Source: Acrocarpospora catenulata (GTDB taxonomy: Bacteria > Actinomycetota > Actinomycetes > Streptosporangiales > Streptosporangiaceae). Taken from it: 64,000 nucleotides of DNA. Of this stretch, positions 8,680 to 16,774 are shown piece after piece. Each line of letters opens with the position of its first letter. The first letter of the stretch is position 1. Position numbers and translations under genes: made by a program. The stretch lies in assembly GCF_018476525.1 (NCBI RefSeq), contig NZ_JAHCST010000006.1, positions 62,001 to 126,000 on the forward strand. The letters run 5' to 3'. A model generated the notes under the pieces. That model saw only the letters and a program-made list of their open reading frames with translations, had not been told where the DNA came from and did not search any database.

Positions 8680-9405
8680 TCAGTCGCCGAAGCCGCGGAA
8701 CTCGATGGCTTCCGCTATGGTCGCCCGCTCGGTACGGAACGCGTTGACCGGGTGCTCGGTGTCGGCGTAGCCGAAGGAGATACCGCACACCACGTGCCGC
8801 TCGGCCGGGATATCAAAGTGCGCACGCACCACATTCGAAAAGTTCGCGATCGACGCCTGCGCGATGGTCGCGACTCCCAGGCTCTCCGCCGCCAGGAGGA
8901 AGTTGGCGACGTAAGCCCCGCAGTCCACGTACCCGTAAGGACCGAGTTGGGCTTCGCTGGTCACGATCGCGACGTGCGGCGCGCCGAACAGTCGGTAATT
9001 CTCGAATGCCTGACGCATCCGGCCCTCGGAGTCTTCGCGGGTGATGCCGAGACTGTCGTAGAGGGCATATCCGGACCGTCGCCGCCGCTCTTTGTAAGGT
9101 CCCTCGTAGCGGCCAGGCGGCGGCACATCGTATGTTCCGCGCACTTCGGCGGCGCCTCGCATGAGACTACGCCGGAATGACTCAGTCTCTTCGCCCGAGG
9201 TGACGATAACCTGCCATGGCTGCGAATTACACCAGGACGCGGTCCGCTGTGCCGTATCAAGAATCCGCAGAATCGCTTCCCGCGGAACCTGGGTATCGAG
9301 AAAGGCGCGACAGCTGAAGCGCCTGTCCAGCAGCCGCCTCAACACCCGCGCGTCGCCAAGGTCCTCCACAAGTTTTACATCCGAACTGAGTGTCATTTTC
9401 CGCAC
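8680..9405 (-). CDS. Nitroreductase-family FMN oxidoreductase
   Basis: 241 residues, typical of the NfsA/NfsB-PnbA fold: RRFSCRAFLDTQVPREAILRIL, then WCNSQPWQVIVTSG (the N-S-Q-P-W FMN-binding signature), and C-terminal SLGVATIAQASIANF and GISFGYAD. Such enzymes reduce nitroaromatics, quinones or enone-like substrates with NAD(P)H and FMN. The start is GTG 9405 or the in-frame ATG 9396; neither has a clear ribosome binding site. Two GCAACTA sites lie 50-90 bp upstream, tying it to the tandem-MarR regulon. The physiological substrate is unknown. Confidence 0.88.
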   Translation of the reverse strand: MRKMTLSSDVKLVEDLGDARVLRRLLDRRFSCRAFLDTQVPREAILRILDTAQRTASWCNSQPWQVIVTSGEETESFRRSLMRGAAEVRGTYDVPPPGRYEGPYKERRRRSGYALYDSLGITREDSEGRMRQAFENYRLFGAPHVAIVTSEAQLGPYGYVDCGAYVANFLLAAESLGVATIAQASIANFSNVVRAHFDIPAERHVVCGISFGYADTEHPVNAFRTERATIAEAIEFRGFGD

Positions 9406-9456
9406 TTCTCATTCGACGGTCACCGTGATTGAGGCAACGCTCTCACCCACCGAAGA

Positions 9457-9491
9457 TAGCAACTATTTGACTAACTATCAAGCAACTATCT
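9457..9491. promoter_or_regulatory. Candidate tandem-MarR operators, sites C and D
   Basis: AGCAACTAT occurs twice in direct repeat, 9459-9467 and 9481-9489, 22 bp apart (two helical turns on one DNA face). The block is bounded by AGATAG at 9454-9459 and CTATCT at 9486-9491. It lies 50-90 bp upstream of the nitroreductase start and is strikingly AT-rich for this genome. Confidence 0.5.
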
Positions 9492-9976
9492 CTCGACTAC
9501 GCGCCCGTCGCCAGCCGGGAGCCTGATCTCGCCTGCGTCGGTCATCGCGGCGAAGGACCCGAGGATGAAGTTGTCCATGAACCAGGTCGGGCGCAGAATC
9601 GCCGAGGTGACGGGGAGGCTCTGCAGAGCCAGTTCCGCCGTACGCGATGGGTCGGTGTCGGGGGCCTTTCGGCATCGAGAGTGGACAGCAGGACGATCGT
9701 GTCGACTCCCACCACCGCGATGGTCTCCAGCAGCCGCGGAGCTTTCTCCGGCGCGCCGGGATGGCTGTAGGGAATCACGAAGTACGCGGCGTCGCTGCCG
9801 GAGGACGCGGCTGTCCAGGTGTCCTCGTCGTCCCAGTGGAAGGGAACCCATTCGCCGTGTCCGGAAGGGCTCCTTCCGGCCGCTCGCACCCGCCATCCCA
9901 CGGCCGCTGCCAGCCGGGTGACATGGCGGCCGGTCTTACCGGTCGCACCGAACACCGTGACCGTATAGGGAGGCAT
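9486..9976 (-). pseudogene. Frameshifted, truncated NmrA-like NAD(P)-binding protein
   Basis: The start ATG 9976 opens a Rossmann protein (VTVFGATGKTGRHVTRLA, then AAYFVIPYSHPG and IAVVGVDTIVLLSTLD). The match then continues in another frame (LALQSLPVTSAILRPTW, FMDNFILGSFA) from about 9650 and stops at 9486 after PAGDGRVVER. Family members (NmrA/QOR2-like, about 280 residues) continue well beyond this point, so the gene has one frameshift near 9640-9660 and has lost its second half. The neighbouring nitroreductase operators abut its 3' end. Confidence 0.7.
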
Positions 9977-10053
9977 GCGTCCGGAGTGACATGAAGCGCC
10001 CGGCCGAGATGACGTTGGTGTCCATCCGGCCAGAGCCGACTTGGATGCCATGG

Positions 10054-10422
10054 CTACCTACGCCTAAGGCCGATGCGGATCGGGTGGAGCATGTACTCCG
10101 CACGCCTCCTCAGCATCGCCAGCGCCATGAAGACGAACATGAGCAGGCTCGCGGTCGCGAGAAACGCGGCTATCGCCGAACCGGCGTTGGGCAGGTAGCC
10201 GGCGACCCGGTCGCCCTGCCGCACACCTTGTGATCGCAGCCAGCCGGCCACCGCCGCCGTCCGCCGTTCCAGCTCCGCCCAGGTGATCTCGGTGAACCGG
10301 CCGTCCTCGGTCACCTCGACGACGGCCACCGCGCCGGGGTCGCGGTCGCGGAAAACGTGGGTCGTGTAGTTGAGCTCGCGTGCGCCCCGCGCGCCCCCAA
10401 CGAGGGTCTCCAACCTGTTCAA
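10054..10422 (-). pseudogene. Fragment of an AMP-forming acyl/acetoacetyl-CoA synthetase joined to an unrelated tail
   Basis: The middle of this 122-codon frame reads like the N-terminal region of acetoacetyl-CoA synthetases: NYTTHVFRDRDPGAVAVV, ITWAELERRTAAVAGWL, GVRQGDRVAGYLPN, AIAAFLATASL. Right there, before the ATP-binding core, it changes to LMFVFMALAMLRRRAEYML and a basic tail that looks like the end of a membrane protein. The enzyme is truncated at both ends, so this is a deletion junction rather than a working gene. Confidence 0.6.
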
Positions 10423-10719
10423 GGCGGTCGCCGCGTCAGCAGAAGGCTGTAGATGCTTGCACGTCGTCGAGTGCTTGTCGCGCGATCTCGCTGAAGTCGT
10501 CCACCGCCGAACCCGGCCGCGCCGCCTGCGACGGCGAAGCCGCGATCGGAGTCGCGCTCCTGATGAGGCGCTCCATGCTGTACCGCGCCCGCGCAGGCCC
10601 GGGCGCTCGACCTGCGATCCGGCTCGTCATCCGAGCGCTCCTGCCGCACGCAGCCGACATGGACGCTGTCGAAAAGCGGCGACCTGGATCGCCGGTAAGG
10701 TGGTTGCGTTGTTTGCGAC
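10423..10719. other. About 300 bp without a supported gene
   Basis: Open frames exist on both strands but show no recognisable domain and no good ribosome binding site. Probably decayed sequence continuous with the pseudogene patch, ending at the ArsR promoter. Confidence 0.5.
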
Positions 10720-10735
10720 TTGAAGAATTCTTCAA
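10720..10735. promoter_or_regulatory. Perfect 16-bp palindrome, probable ArsR operator
   Basis: TTGAAGAATTCTTCAA, 52 bp before the ArsR start and in an AT-rich island. ArsR/SmtB regulators bind inverted repeats of the TTGAA..TTCAA kind, so this is a good autoregulatory operator for the following operon. Confidence 0.6.
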
Positions 10736-10787
10736 TTGCCTACATGATGGGTTCGGGTTGGAGTTCCCGGAGCGGAAGGAGTGGGAG

Positions 10788-11150
10788 GTGCCTGTACCGC
10801 TTTATCAAGCGAAGGCGGACTTCTTCCGTACGCTGGGGCACCCGGTGCGGATTCGGGTGCTGGAGCTGTTGCAGGCCGGGCCGCTGCCGGTGCGGGAGCT
10901 GCTGGCCAATCTGAACGTGGAGGCCAGCAACCTGTCGCAGCAGCTGGCCGTGTTGCGGCGGACGGGGATCGTGGTGTCCAGCCGCGAGGGGTCCACGGTC
11001 ATGTACGCGCTGAGCAGCGACGAGGTGGTCAATCTGCTGAAGGTGGCGCGCACCATTCTGGCGGACCTCATCGCGGGGCAGGAGGAACTGCTGGCCGAGT
11101 TGCGCGAGTCCGAAGCCCCGTCCGCGGGTGGATCTGGGAGTTCGGTGTGA
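10788..11150 (+). CDS. ArsR-family repressor without cysteines (Rv0081-like)
   Basis: 120 residues. GTG 10788 follows AAGGAG (10776-10781); longer in-frame starts upstream are in non-coding sequence. Winged-helix motifs: ADFFRTLGHPVRIRVLELL, VRELLANLNVEASNLSQQLAVLRRTGIV, wing GSTVMYAL. There is no Cys or ELCVCDL metal motif, so it is not a thiolate metal sensor. The next six genes follow the order of M. tuberculosis Rv0082-Rv0087, and Rv0081 (same family and place) is a hypoxia-linked regulator. Its GTGA overlap with the next gene makes it co-transcribed and probably autoregulated through the palindrome at 10720-10735. Confidence 0.9.
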   Translation: MPVPLYQAKADFFRTLGHPVRIRVLELLQAGPLPVRELLANLNVEASNLSQQLAVLRRTGIVVSSREGSTVMYALSSDEVVNLLKVARTILADLIAGQEELLAELRESEAPSAGGSGSSV

Positions 11151-11626
11151 GCTTGCTACGGAAGATCAGGAAGACGGGGCGGGTGGCGGAGCCTGTTCCC
11201 GAGCGCGAGGGGAAGGACCTGCCGGCAGCGGCCGAGCTGGGCGGGTCCGTGCAGATCAGGCATGTGGACGCGGGCTCGTGCAACGGGTGCGAGGTTGAGA
11301 TCGCTTCGGCGTTCGGCCCGGTTTATGACGCGGAGAGGTATGGCGCCCGGCTGGTCGCCTCGCCGCGGCATGCCGACGCGCTGCTGGTGACGGGCCCGGT
11401 GACGCGGAACATGGAAGTGGCGCTCCGGCGCACGTACGAAGCGGTGCCCGAGCCGCGGTTGGTGGTGGCATTGGGGGACTGCGCCCGGAACTGCGGCGTC
11501 TTCGCGGAGGCGTACGGCGTGGTGGGCGCGGTGAGTGACGTGGTGCCCGTCGATCTGGAGGTGCCCGGCTGCCCGCCGGAGCCGCAGGTGATCGTCGATG
11601 CGTTGCGGCGGATGACCGGCCGATGA
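11147..11626 (+). CDS. NuoB/HycG-like small subunit of an FHL-like complex (Rv0082-like)
   Basis: 159 residues. GTG 11147 overlaps the ArsR stop; GGGAG lies at 11136-11140. All four ligands of the proximal [4Fe-4S] cluster are visible: AGSCNGCEVEI (two Cys), GDCARNCG and EVPGCPPEP. It would carry electrons between a soluble donor or acceptor and the large subunit, at the cytoplasmic side of the membrane arm. The large subunit here lacks nickel ligands, so the cluster must serve something other than classical hydrogen chemistry. Confidence 0.9.
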   Translation: MSLLRKIRKTGRVAEPVPEREGKDLPAAAELGGSVQIRHVDAGSCNGCEVEIASAFGPVYDAERYGARLVASPRHADALLVTGPVTRNMEVALRRTYEAVPEPRLVVALGDCARNCGVFAEAYGVVGAVSDVVPVDLEVPGCPPEPQVIVDALRRMTGR

Positions 11627-13683
11627 ACCTCGTGGCTGTCTGCTTCGTGGCGGCGTTGTGCGCCTGCGCGCTGGCCGCGTTGGCCGCGCTGCTCGTCCCG
11701 GCGCGCCGGCGTCCGGCGGTGACCGGCGTGATCACGGCTGTCGCGGGGGCGCTCGCGGCCGTCGCGGGGGTGGCCGCGATCGGCGACGGCGGCTGGCAGG
11801 TCTGGCTGCCCGATCTGCTGCCCCTGGCCGGCGTCCGGCTGGCCCTCGACTCGCTGGCCGGCGTGTTCGTCGCCGTCACCGGCGCGGTCACTGTCTGCGC
11901 GGCCCTGTACGGCGCGGGCTACACAGCGGGCGGACGCGACCGCGGCCAGGGCGGAGACGATGCGGGCGGGCACGGGGGGCATGCGCTGGATGGGCGTATC
12001 ACCCAGGCCATGGTGCCGTTGTTCGTGGGATCGCTGCTGCTCGTCCCGGCGGCCGACAGCGTGAGCACGCTGCTGCTGGCCTGGGAGTTGATGGCCATCA
12101 CCTCGTTGTTGCTGGTGATGGCCGAGCACCGGCAGCGGGAGGCGGTGCGGGAGGCGGCGGTCTGGTACGCGGTGATGACCCACCTGGGGTTCGTCGCGAT
12201 CTTGTGTGGGTTGCTGGCGTTCGTCGCGGCAGCGGGCGGGGACTCCTTTGAGCAGCTGCGGGTCGCGGCGGTTGACCCGGGCACCCGGTCGGCGGTGTTC
12301 CTGGCGACGTTCGCGGGATTCGCCGCCAAGGCGGGCATCGTGCCGTTGCACGTGTGGCTGCCGAGAGCCCATCCTGAGGCGCCCAGTCATGTGTCCGCGC
12401 TGATGAGCGCCGCCATGGTGAACATGGGTGTTTACGGCATCCTGCGGGTCGGGTTCGATCTGCTCGGCGGCGGGCCCGCGTGGTGGTGGCTGGTCGTGCT
12501 GACGGCAGGAGTGCTGTCCGCCCTGTACGGAATCCTCCAGGCCGTCGTGGCCACGGACCTGAAGCGCCTGCTCGGCTACTCCACGACAGAGAACATTGGT
12601 TTGGTGCTGATCGGGACGGGTGCGGCGGGATTCTTCGCGGCCGGGGGTTCCGGGGCGCTGGCGGGGCTGGCGCTGGCGGCGGCGTTGCTGCACATGGTCA
12701 ACCACTCGGCGTTCAAGACGGTGCTGTTCCTGGCCGCCGGTTCGGTGCTGCGGGCCACGGGCAGTCGCGATCTGGACGCGCTGGGCGGGTTGCGCGAGCG
12801 CATGCCGTACACGGCGGGGCTGTTCGCGGTTGGGGCGTTGTGCGCGTCGGCGTTGCCGCCGGGGAACGCGTTCGTGAGCGAGTGGCTCCTGTTGCAGAGT
12901 CTGATCCAGTCGGGGTCCGGCGCGGGGCTGGCCGGGGCGGTGCTGATGCCGGCGGCGGTCGCGGGTATCGCGTTGTCGGCCGGGCTGGCGGTGGCGACGT
13001 TCGTGAAGGCGTTCGGAGTGGGGTTCCTGGCGCGGCCCCGCAGCGCGGACGCCGAGCGGGCGGTCGAGAGCCCGCGATCGATGGTGGGCGGGATGGGGCT
13101 GGCCGCCGGGTGCTGTGTGGCGCTCGCGCTGGCTCCGGCGCTGATCCTGCCGGCGCTGGCCCCGGCCGTCGTGGCGCTGACCGGTGATTTCGGGGTGAGC
13201 GTCCAGGACGTGACCCTGCGGGTGGACGCGGGCCTGAGCACGGTGTCGCCGACGCTGATCGCGGTGTCGCTGCTGGTGGCGGTCGTCGCCGTGCTGGGGC
13301 TGGCGCGGGCGGCGATGGCCCGGCGGGCCCGCCGGGCGGCCCGGCTGTGGGACTGCGGGCTGGGGCCGATGTCGCCGCGCATGGAGTACACGGCGACGTC
13401 GTTCGCCGAGCCGCTGCAGCGGGTGTTCGACGACGTGCTGGCCCCGGAGAGCGATGTGGACGTGACACCCGCCAGGGAGTCGGCCTACCTGGTGGAGCGG
13501 GTGAGCTTCCAGACCCGCGTGCCCGACCGGATCGAGCGCCGCCTCTACGATCCGCTGGTGGCCGCCGCGGCCGCCGCGGGCGGGGTGGCCCGGCGGCTGG
13601 CCAACGGCAGCGTGCACCGGTACCTGGCCTACGGTTTCTGCGCGCTGACCGGCGCGCTGGTGGTGCTGGCGGTGATCTGGTGA
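11623..13683 (+). CDS. HyfB/HycC-like proton-translocating membrane subunit (Rv0083-like)
   Basis: 686 residues, almost wholly hydrophobic, with the NuoL/MrpD antiporter signature around residues 225-275 (FAAKAGIVPLHVWLPRAHPE, SHVSALMSAAMVNMGVYGI) and a second half-channel (VVATDLKRLLGYSTTENIG, MVNHSAFKTVLFLAAGS). The buried lysines of the family are retained. Start ATG 11623 overlaps the previous stop. Predicted to pump H+ or Na+ in the membrane arm of the complex. Confidence 0.9.
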   Translation: MNLVAVCFVAALCACALAALAALLVPARRRPAVTGVITAVAGALAAVAGVAAIGDGGWQVWLPDLLPLAGVRLALDSLAGVFVAVTGAVTVCAALYGAGYTAGGRDRGQGGDDAGGHGGHALDGRITQAMVPLFVGSLLLVPAADSVSTLLLAWELMAITSLLLVMAEHRQREAVREAAVWYAVMTHLGFVAILCGLLAFVAAAGGDSFEQLRVAAVDPGTRSAVFLATFAGFAAKAGIVPLHVWLPRAHPEAPSHVSALMSAAMVNMGVYGILRVGFDLLGGGPAWWWLVVLTAGVLSALYGILQAVVATDLKRLLGYSTTENIGLVLIGTGAAGFFAAGGSGALAGLALAAALLHMVNHSAFKTVLFLAAGSVLRATGSRDLDALGGLRERMPYTAGLFAVGALCASALPPGNAFVSEWLLLQSLIQSGSGAGLAGAVLMPAAVAGIALSAGLAVATFVKAFGVGFLARPRSADAERAVESPRSMVGGMGLAAGCCVALALAPALILPALAPAVVALTGDFGVSVQDVTLRVDAGLSTVSPTLIAVSLLVAVVAVLGLARAAMARRARRAARLWDCGLGPMSPRMEYTATSFAEPLQRVFDDVLAPESDVDVTPARESAYLVERVSFQTRVPDRIERRLYDPLVAAAAAAGGVARRLANGSVHRYLAYGFCALTGALVVLAVIW

Positions 13684-14624
13684 CCGGTGTGGCCGGGGTC
13701 GTGCTTCAGGTGTTGCTCGTGGCTGTCGGGTCGCCGCTGCTGGTGGGCGTGATGCGGCAGGTCAGGGCCAGGCTGGAGGGCCGGGCGGGAGCCGGGCTAT
13801 GGCAGCCGTGGCGGGATCTGCGGAAGCTGATGCGGAAGCAGGCGATCACTCCGGCCGGGACCGGGTGGGTGTTCCGGGCGGCGCCGATGGTGCTGGCGGG
13901 CACGGCGCTGGTGGTGGCGGCGGTGGTGCCGCTGGTGACCACGGAGTCGCCGCTGGACGGGGTCGCGGACCTGTTCGCGGTGACCGCGTTGCTGGCGCTC
14001 GGTTCGGTGGCGCTGGCGCTGGCGGGGCTGGACACCGGGACGGCCTTCGGCGGGATGGGGGCCAGCCGCGAGGTGACGGTGCTGGCGCTGGTCGAGCCGA
14101 CCATCCTGGTGTCGGTGTTCGCGCTGTCCATCCCGGCCGGATCCACCAACCTGGGCGAACTGGTGGCGGCCGCCGAGGCGAACTGGCTGTCGCTGCTCTC
14201 GCCGGTCACCCTGCTCGCGGCGGTGGCCCTGGCGATCGTGTCGATCGCCGAGTCGGGGCGGATCCCGGTGGACAACCCGGCCACCCACCTGGAACTCACG
14301 ATGATCCACGAGGCGATGATCCTGGAGTACGCCGGGCCCGACCTGGCGCTGATCGAGTGGGCGTCGGCGATGCGGCTCACCCTGCTGCTCGGCCTGCTGG
14401 CCGGGCTGTTCGCGCCGTGGGGGATCGCCACCGCCGGGGCCGGGGCACTGGGCCTGCTGGTAGCCGCGATCGTGGTCGTCGTCAAGGTGACCGTGCTCGG
14501 CGTGGCACTGGCCGCAGGCGAGGTGTTCATGGCCAAGTTGCGGCTGTTCCGCATCCCCGAACTGCTGGCCGGCTCCTTCCTGATGGCACTGCTGGCGGTC
14601 GCCGCCTCCTACTTCCTGGTCTGA
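13680..14624 (+). CDS. hycD: NuoH/HycD-like membrane subunit (Rv0084-like)
   Basis: 314 residues. GTG 13680 overlaps the previous stop (GTGA); an upstream in-frame start lies within the HyfB gene and is rejected. Multiple membrane helices with the NuoH/HycD acidic-loop signature SIAESGRIPVDNPATHLELT, MIHEAMILEYAGPDLALIEW. This subunit links the peripheral arm to the proton channels and lines the quinone-side entry in complex I. The retained Glu/Asp/His loop suggests a working coupling element. Confidence 0.9.
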   Translation: MTGVAGVVLQVLLVAVGSPLLVGVMRQVRARLEGRAGAGLWQPWRDLRKLMRKQAITPAGTGWVFRAAPMVLAGTALVVAAVVPLVTTESPLDGVADLFAVTALLALGSVALALAGLDTGTAFGGMGASREVTVLALVEPTILVSVFALSIPAGSTNLGELVAAAEANWLSLLSPVTLLAAVALAIVSIAESGRIPVDNPATHLELTMIHEAMILEYAGPDLALIEWASAMRLTLLLGLLAGLFAPWGIATAGAGALGLLVAAIVVVVKVTVLGVALAAGEVFMAKLRLFRIPELLAGSFLMALLAVAASYFLV

Positions 14625-14636
14625 CTGGTGTGATGA

Positions 14637-15296
14637 ATGCCTGATCTCACGTATACCGAACTGCTGTACCTGGCCTGTGGCGCCTTCCTGCTCACGGGCG
14701 TGATGGTGCTCTGGCGGCGTGACCTGCGCGCCGTCATCCGGCTGTTCGCCCTGCAGGGCCTGGCCCTGGCCGCCGTGATCGGCGTGCTCGCGGCCCACCA
14801 GGGCGACCTCGAACTCGCCCTGGTCGGGATCGGCGTCGGGGCGCTGCGCGCGGGGCTGTTGCCGTACCTGATGGCCAGGGCGCTGGCGGCCGGGGGCGAG
14901 GACCGGGAGACCCGGCCGCTGGTGAACGTGTCGGCGTCGCTGGTGGTGGCCGCCGCGCTGGCGATGCTGGCGTACGCGATCTCCCGCCCGCTCACCGAGC
15001 TGGCGCCCAGCCCGGCCACCCGGGCGGTGCCGGTGGCGCTGACCGTGCTGCTGGTCGGATTCTTTGTGCTGGTCACCCGGCGGCGGGCACTGTCGCAGGT
15101 GGTGGGCTTCCTGCTGATGGACAACGCGATCACCGCCACCGCCTTCCTGACCACCAGCGGGGTGCCCCTGGTGGTGGAGCTGGGCGTCTCCCTGGACGTG
15201 CTGCTGGCCATCCTGGTGCTGTACGTGCTGACCAACCGGATCCGCGCCTCCTTCGGCGGCACCGACCTGGACGAGTTGCGGGAGTTGCACGACTGA
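14637..15296 (+). CDS. hycP: HyfE/HycP-like hydrogenase-4 component E (Rv0085-like)
   Basis: 219 residues, about seven membrane helices, matching HyfE in length and pattern (LFALQGLALAAVIGVLA, LVGIGVGALRAGLLPYLMARAL, GVSLDVLLAILVLYVLTNRI). It combines NuoK-like and NuoJ-like helices. ATG 14637 comes 12 bases after the previous stop; the stop overlaps the next ATG (TGATG). Confidence 0.88.
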   Translation: MPDLTYTELLYLACGAFLLTGVMVLWRRDLRAVIRLFALQGLALAAVIGVLAAHQGDLELALVGIGVGALRAGLLPYLMARALAAGGEDRETRPLVNVSASLVVAAALAMLAYAISRPLTELAPSPATRAVPVALTVLLVGFFVLVTRRRALSQVVGFLLMDNAITATAFLTTSGVPLVVELGVSLDVLLAILVLYVLTNRIRASFGGTDLDELRELHD

Positions 15297-16774
15297 TGCG
15301 CGCGAGCGAGCTGCTGGTGGCCGCGCCCGCCGGGGTTCCCCTGCTGGCCGCGGCGGTGTACGCCGTCTTCGGGTGGACCCGCAGGACCGCGTGGCTGGGG
15401 GCGGTGGCCGCGGCCCTGCTGCTGGCCGCCGCGGTCGGCCTGGCGGTCGCCGTCACCGGGAAACCGGCCCTGACGGGGTGCTGGGGGCTGCTGCGGGTGG
15501 ACGCGCTCAGCGCGTACATGCTGATCGTGATCGGCGCGGTGGCGTTGCCGGCGATGTTGGCCGGGCCGGGGTACCTGGCGGACAGGACCGGGCCGCGGGC
15601 GGCGGTGCTGGCCCGCAGGTACGGGGTGTTCACCCAGCTCTTCCTGGCGGCGATGGCGCTGGCGGTGCTGGCGGCCAGCCTGGGCCTGGTGTGGGTGGCG
15701 GTCGAGGCCACCACGATCGTGACCGCGTTCCTGGTCGGGCACCGGCACACCCGCAAGGCCACCGAAGCGGCCTGGAAGTACGTGGTCATCTGCTCGGTGG
15801 GCATCGGTCTCGCGCTGCTGGGCATCGTGCTGCTGTACTTCGCGGCCCTGCACGCCGGGCTCGGCGAGGGCGAGGGCCTGGACCTGGCCCTGCTGGCCGA
15901 GCGGGCCACCGCGCTGGACCCGGGGGTGACCCGGCTGGCCGTGCTGCTGCTCCTGCTCGGGTTCGGGACCAAGGCGGGTCTGGCGCCCATGCACGCCTGG
16001 CTGCCCGACGCGCACAGCCAGGCCCCGGCGCCGGTGTCGGCGCTGATGTCGGGCGTGCTGCTGGCGGTCGCCTTCTACGCCATCCTGCGCGTCAAGGTGG
16101 TCGCCGACCAGGCGCTCGGCCCGCAGTTCACCCGCGTGCTGCTGGTGGCCGCCGCGCTGGCCTCGCTCGCGGTGGCGGCGGCGCTGCTGCTCGCCCAGCG
16201 GGACTTCAAGCGGCTGCTGGCCTACTCCAGCATCGAGCACATGGGGCTGCTGGCGCTGGGCGCGGCGGTCGGCGGCGCGCTGGCGCTCGGCGCGGTGCTG
16301 CTGCACATCCTCGGGCACGGGCTGGCCAAGTCGGCTCTGTTCCTCGGGTCGGGCCACATCCAGCGGGCGGCGGGCAACAGCCGGATCGAGTCGGTGCGCG
16401 GCCTGGCCGCGCGCGCGCCCCTGCTGGGCGGCGCGTTCGGGGTGGGCCTGCTGGCACTGCTGGGCATGCCGCCGTTCAGCCTGTTCGCCAGCGAGCTCGG
16501 CATCGCCAGGGCGGGGTTCGGCGCCGGGCTCGGCTGGGTGATCGTGGCCGCGTTCGCCCTGATGCTGGTCATCGTGGCCGCCGTCGGGCGGCACGCCCTG
16601 CTGATGCTGCTCGGCCGGTCGTCGGAGCCGGGAGATCGGACAGATCGGGTGGATCGGGGCGCCATCCCGCTGGTGGCCGCGCTGGGCGTGTGCGCGGTGC
16701 TGGGGATCACCCTCGGCCCGCTGGGCGACCTGCTGGGTTCGGCCGCCGCCATCGCCACCGGAGTCGCCCCGTGA
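15296..16774 (+). CDS. hycQ: HyfF/HycQ-like proton-channel subunit (Rv0086-like)
   Basis: 492 residues, NuoN/NuoM-type antiporter-like subunit: WVAVEATTIVTAFLVG, GFGTKAGLAPMHAWLPDAHS, APAPVSALMSGVLLAVAFYA, AQRDFKRLLAYSSIEHMGL and HGLAKSALFLGSGHI. It retains the TM5 Glu, TM7 Lys and TM8 Lys-type residues of the family. Probably the second ion-pumping module of the membrane arm. Confidence 0.9.
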   Translation: MRASELLVAAPAGVPLLAAAVYAVFGWTRRTAWLGAVAAALLLAAAVGLAVAVTGKPALTGCWGLLRVDALSAYMLIVIGAVALPAMLAGPGYLADRTGPRAAVLARRYGVFTQLFLAAMALAVLAASLGLVWVAVEATTIVTAFLVGHRHTRKATEAAWKYVVICSVGIGLALLGIVLLYFAALHAGLGEGEGLDLALLAERATALDPGVTRLAVLLLLLGFGTKAGLAPMHAWLPDAHSQAPAPVSALMSGVLLAVAFYAILRVKVVADQALGPQFTRVLLVAAALASLAVAAALLLAQRDFKRLLAYSSIEHMGLLALGAAVGGALALGAVLLHILGHGLAKSALFLGSGHIQRAAGNSRIESVRGLAARAPLLGGAFGVGLLALLGMPPFSLFASELGIARAGFGAGLGWVIVAAFALMLVIVAAVGRHALLMLLGRSSEPGDRTDRVDRGAIPLVAALGVCAVLGITLGPLGDLLGSAAAIATGVAP

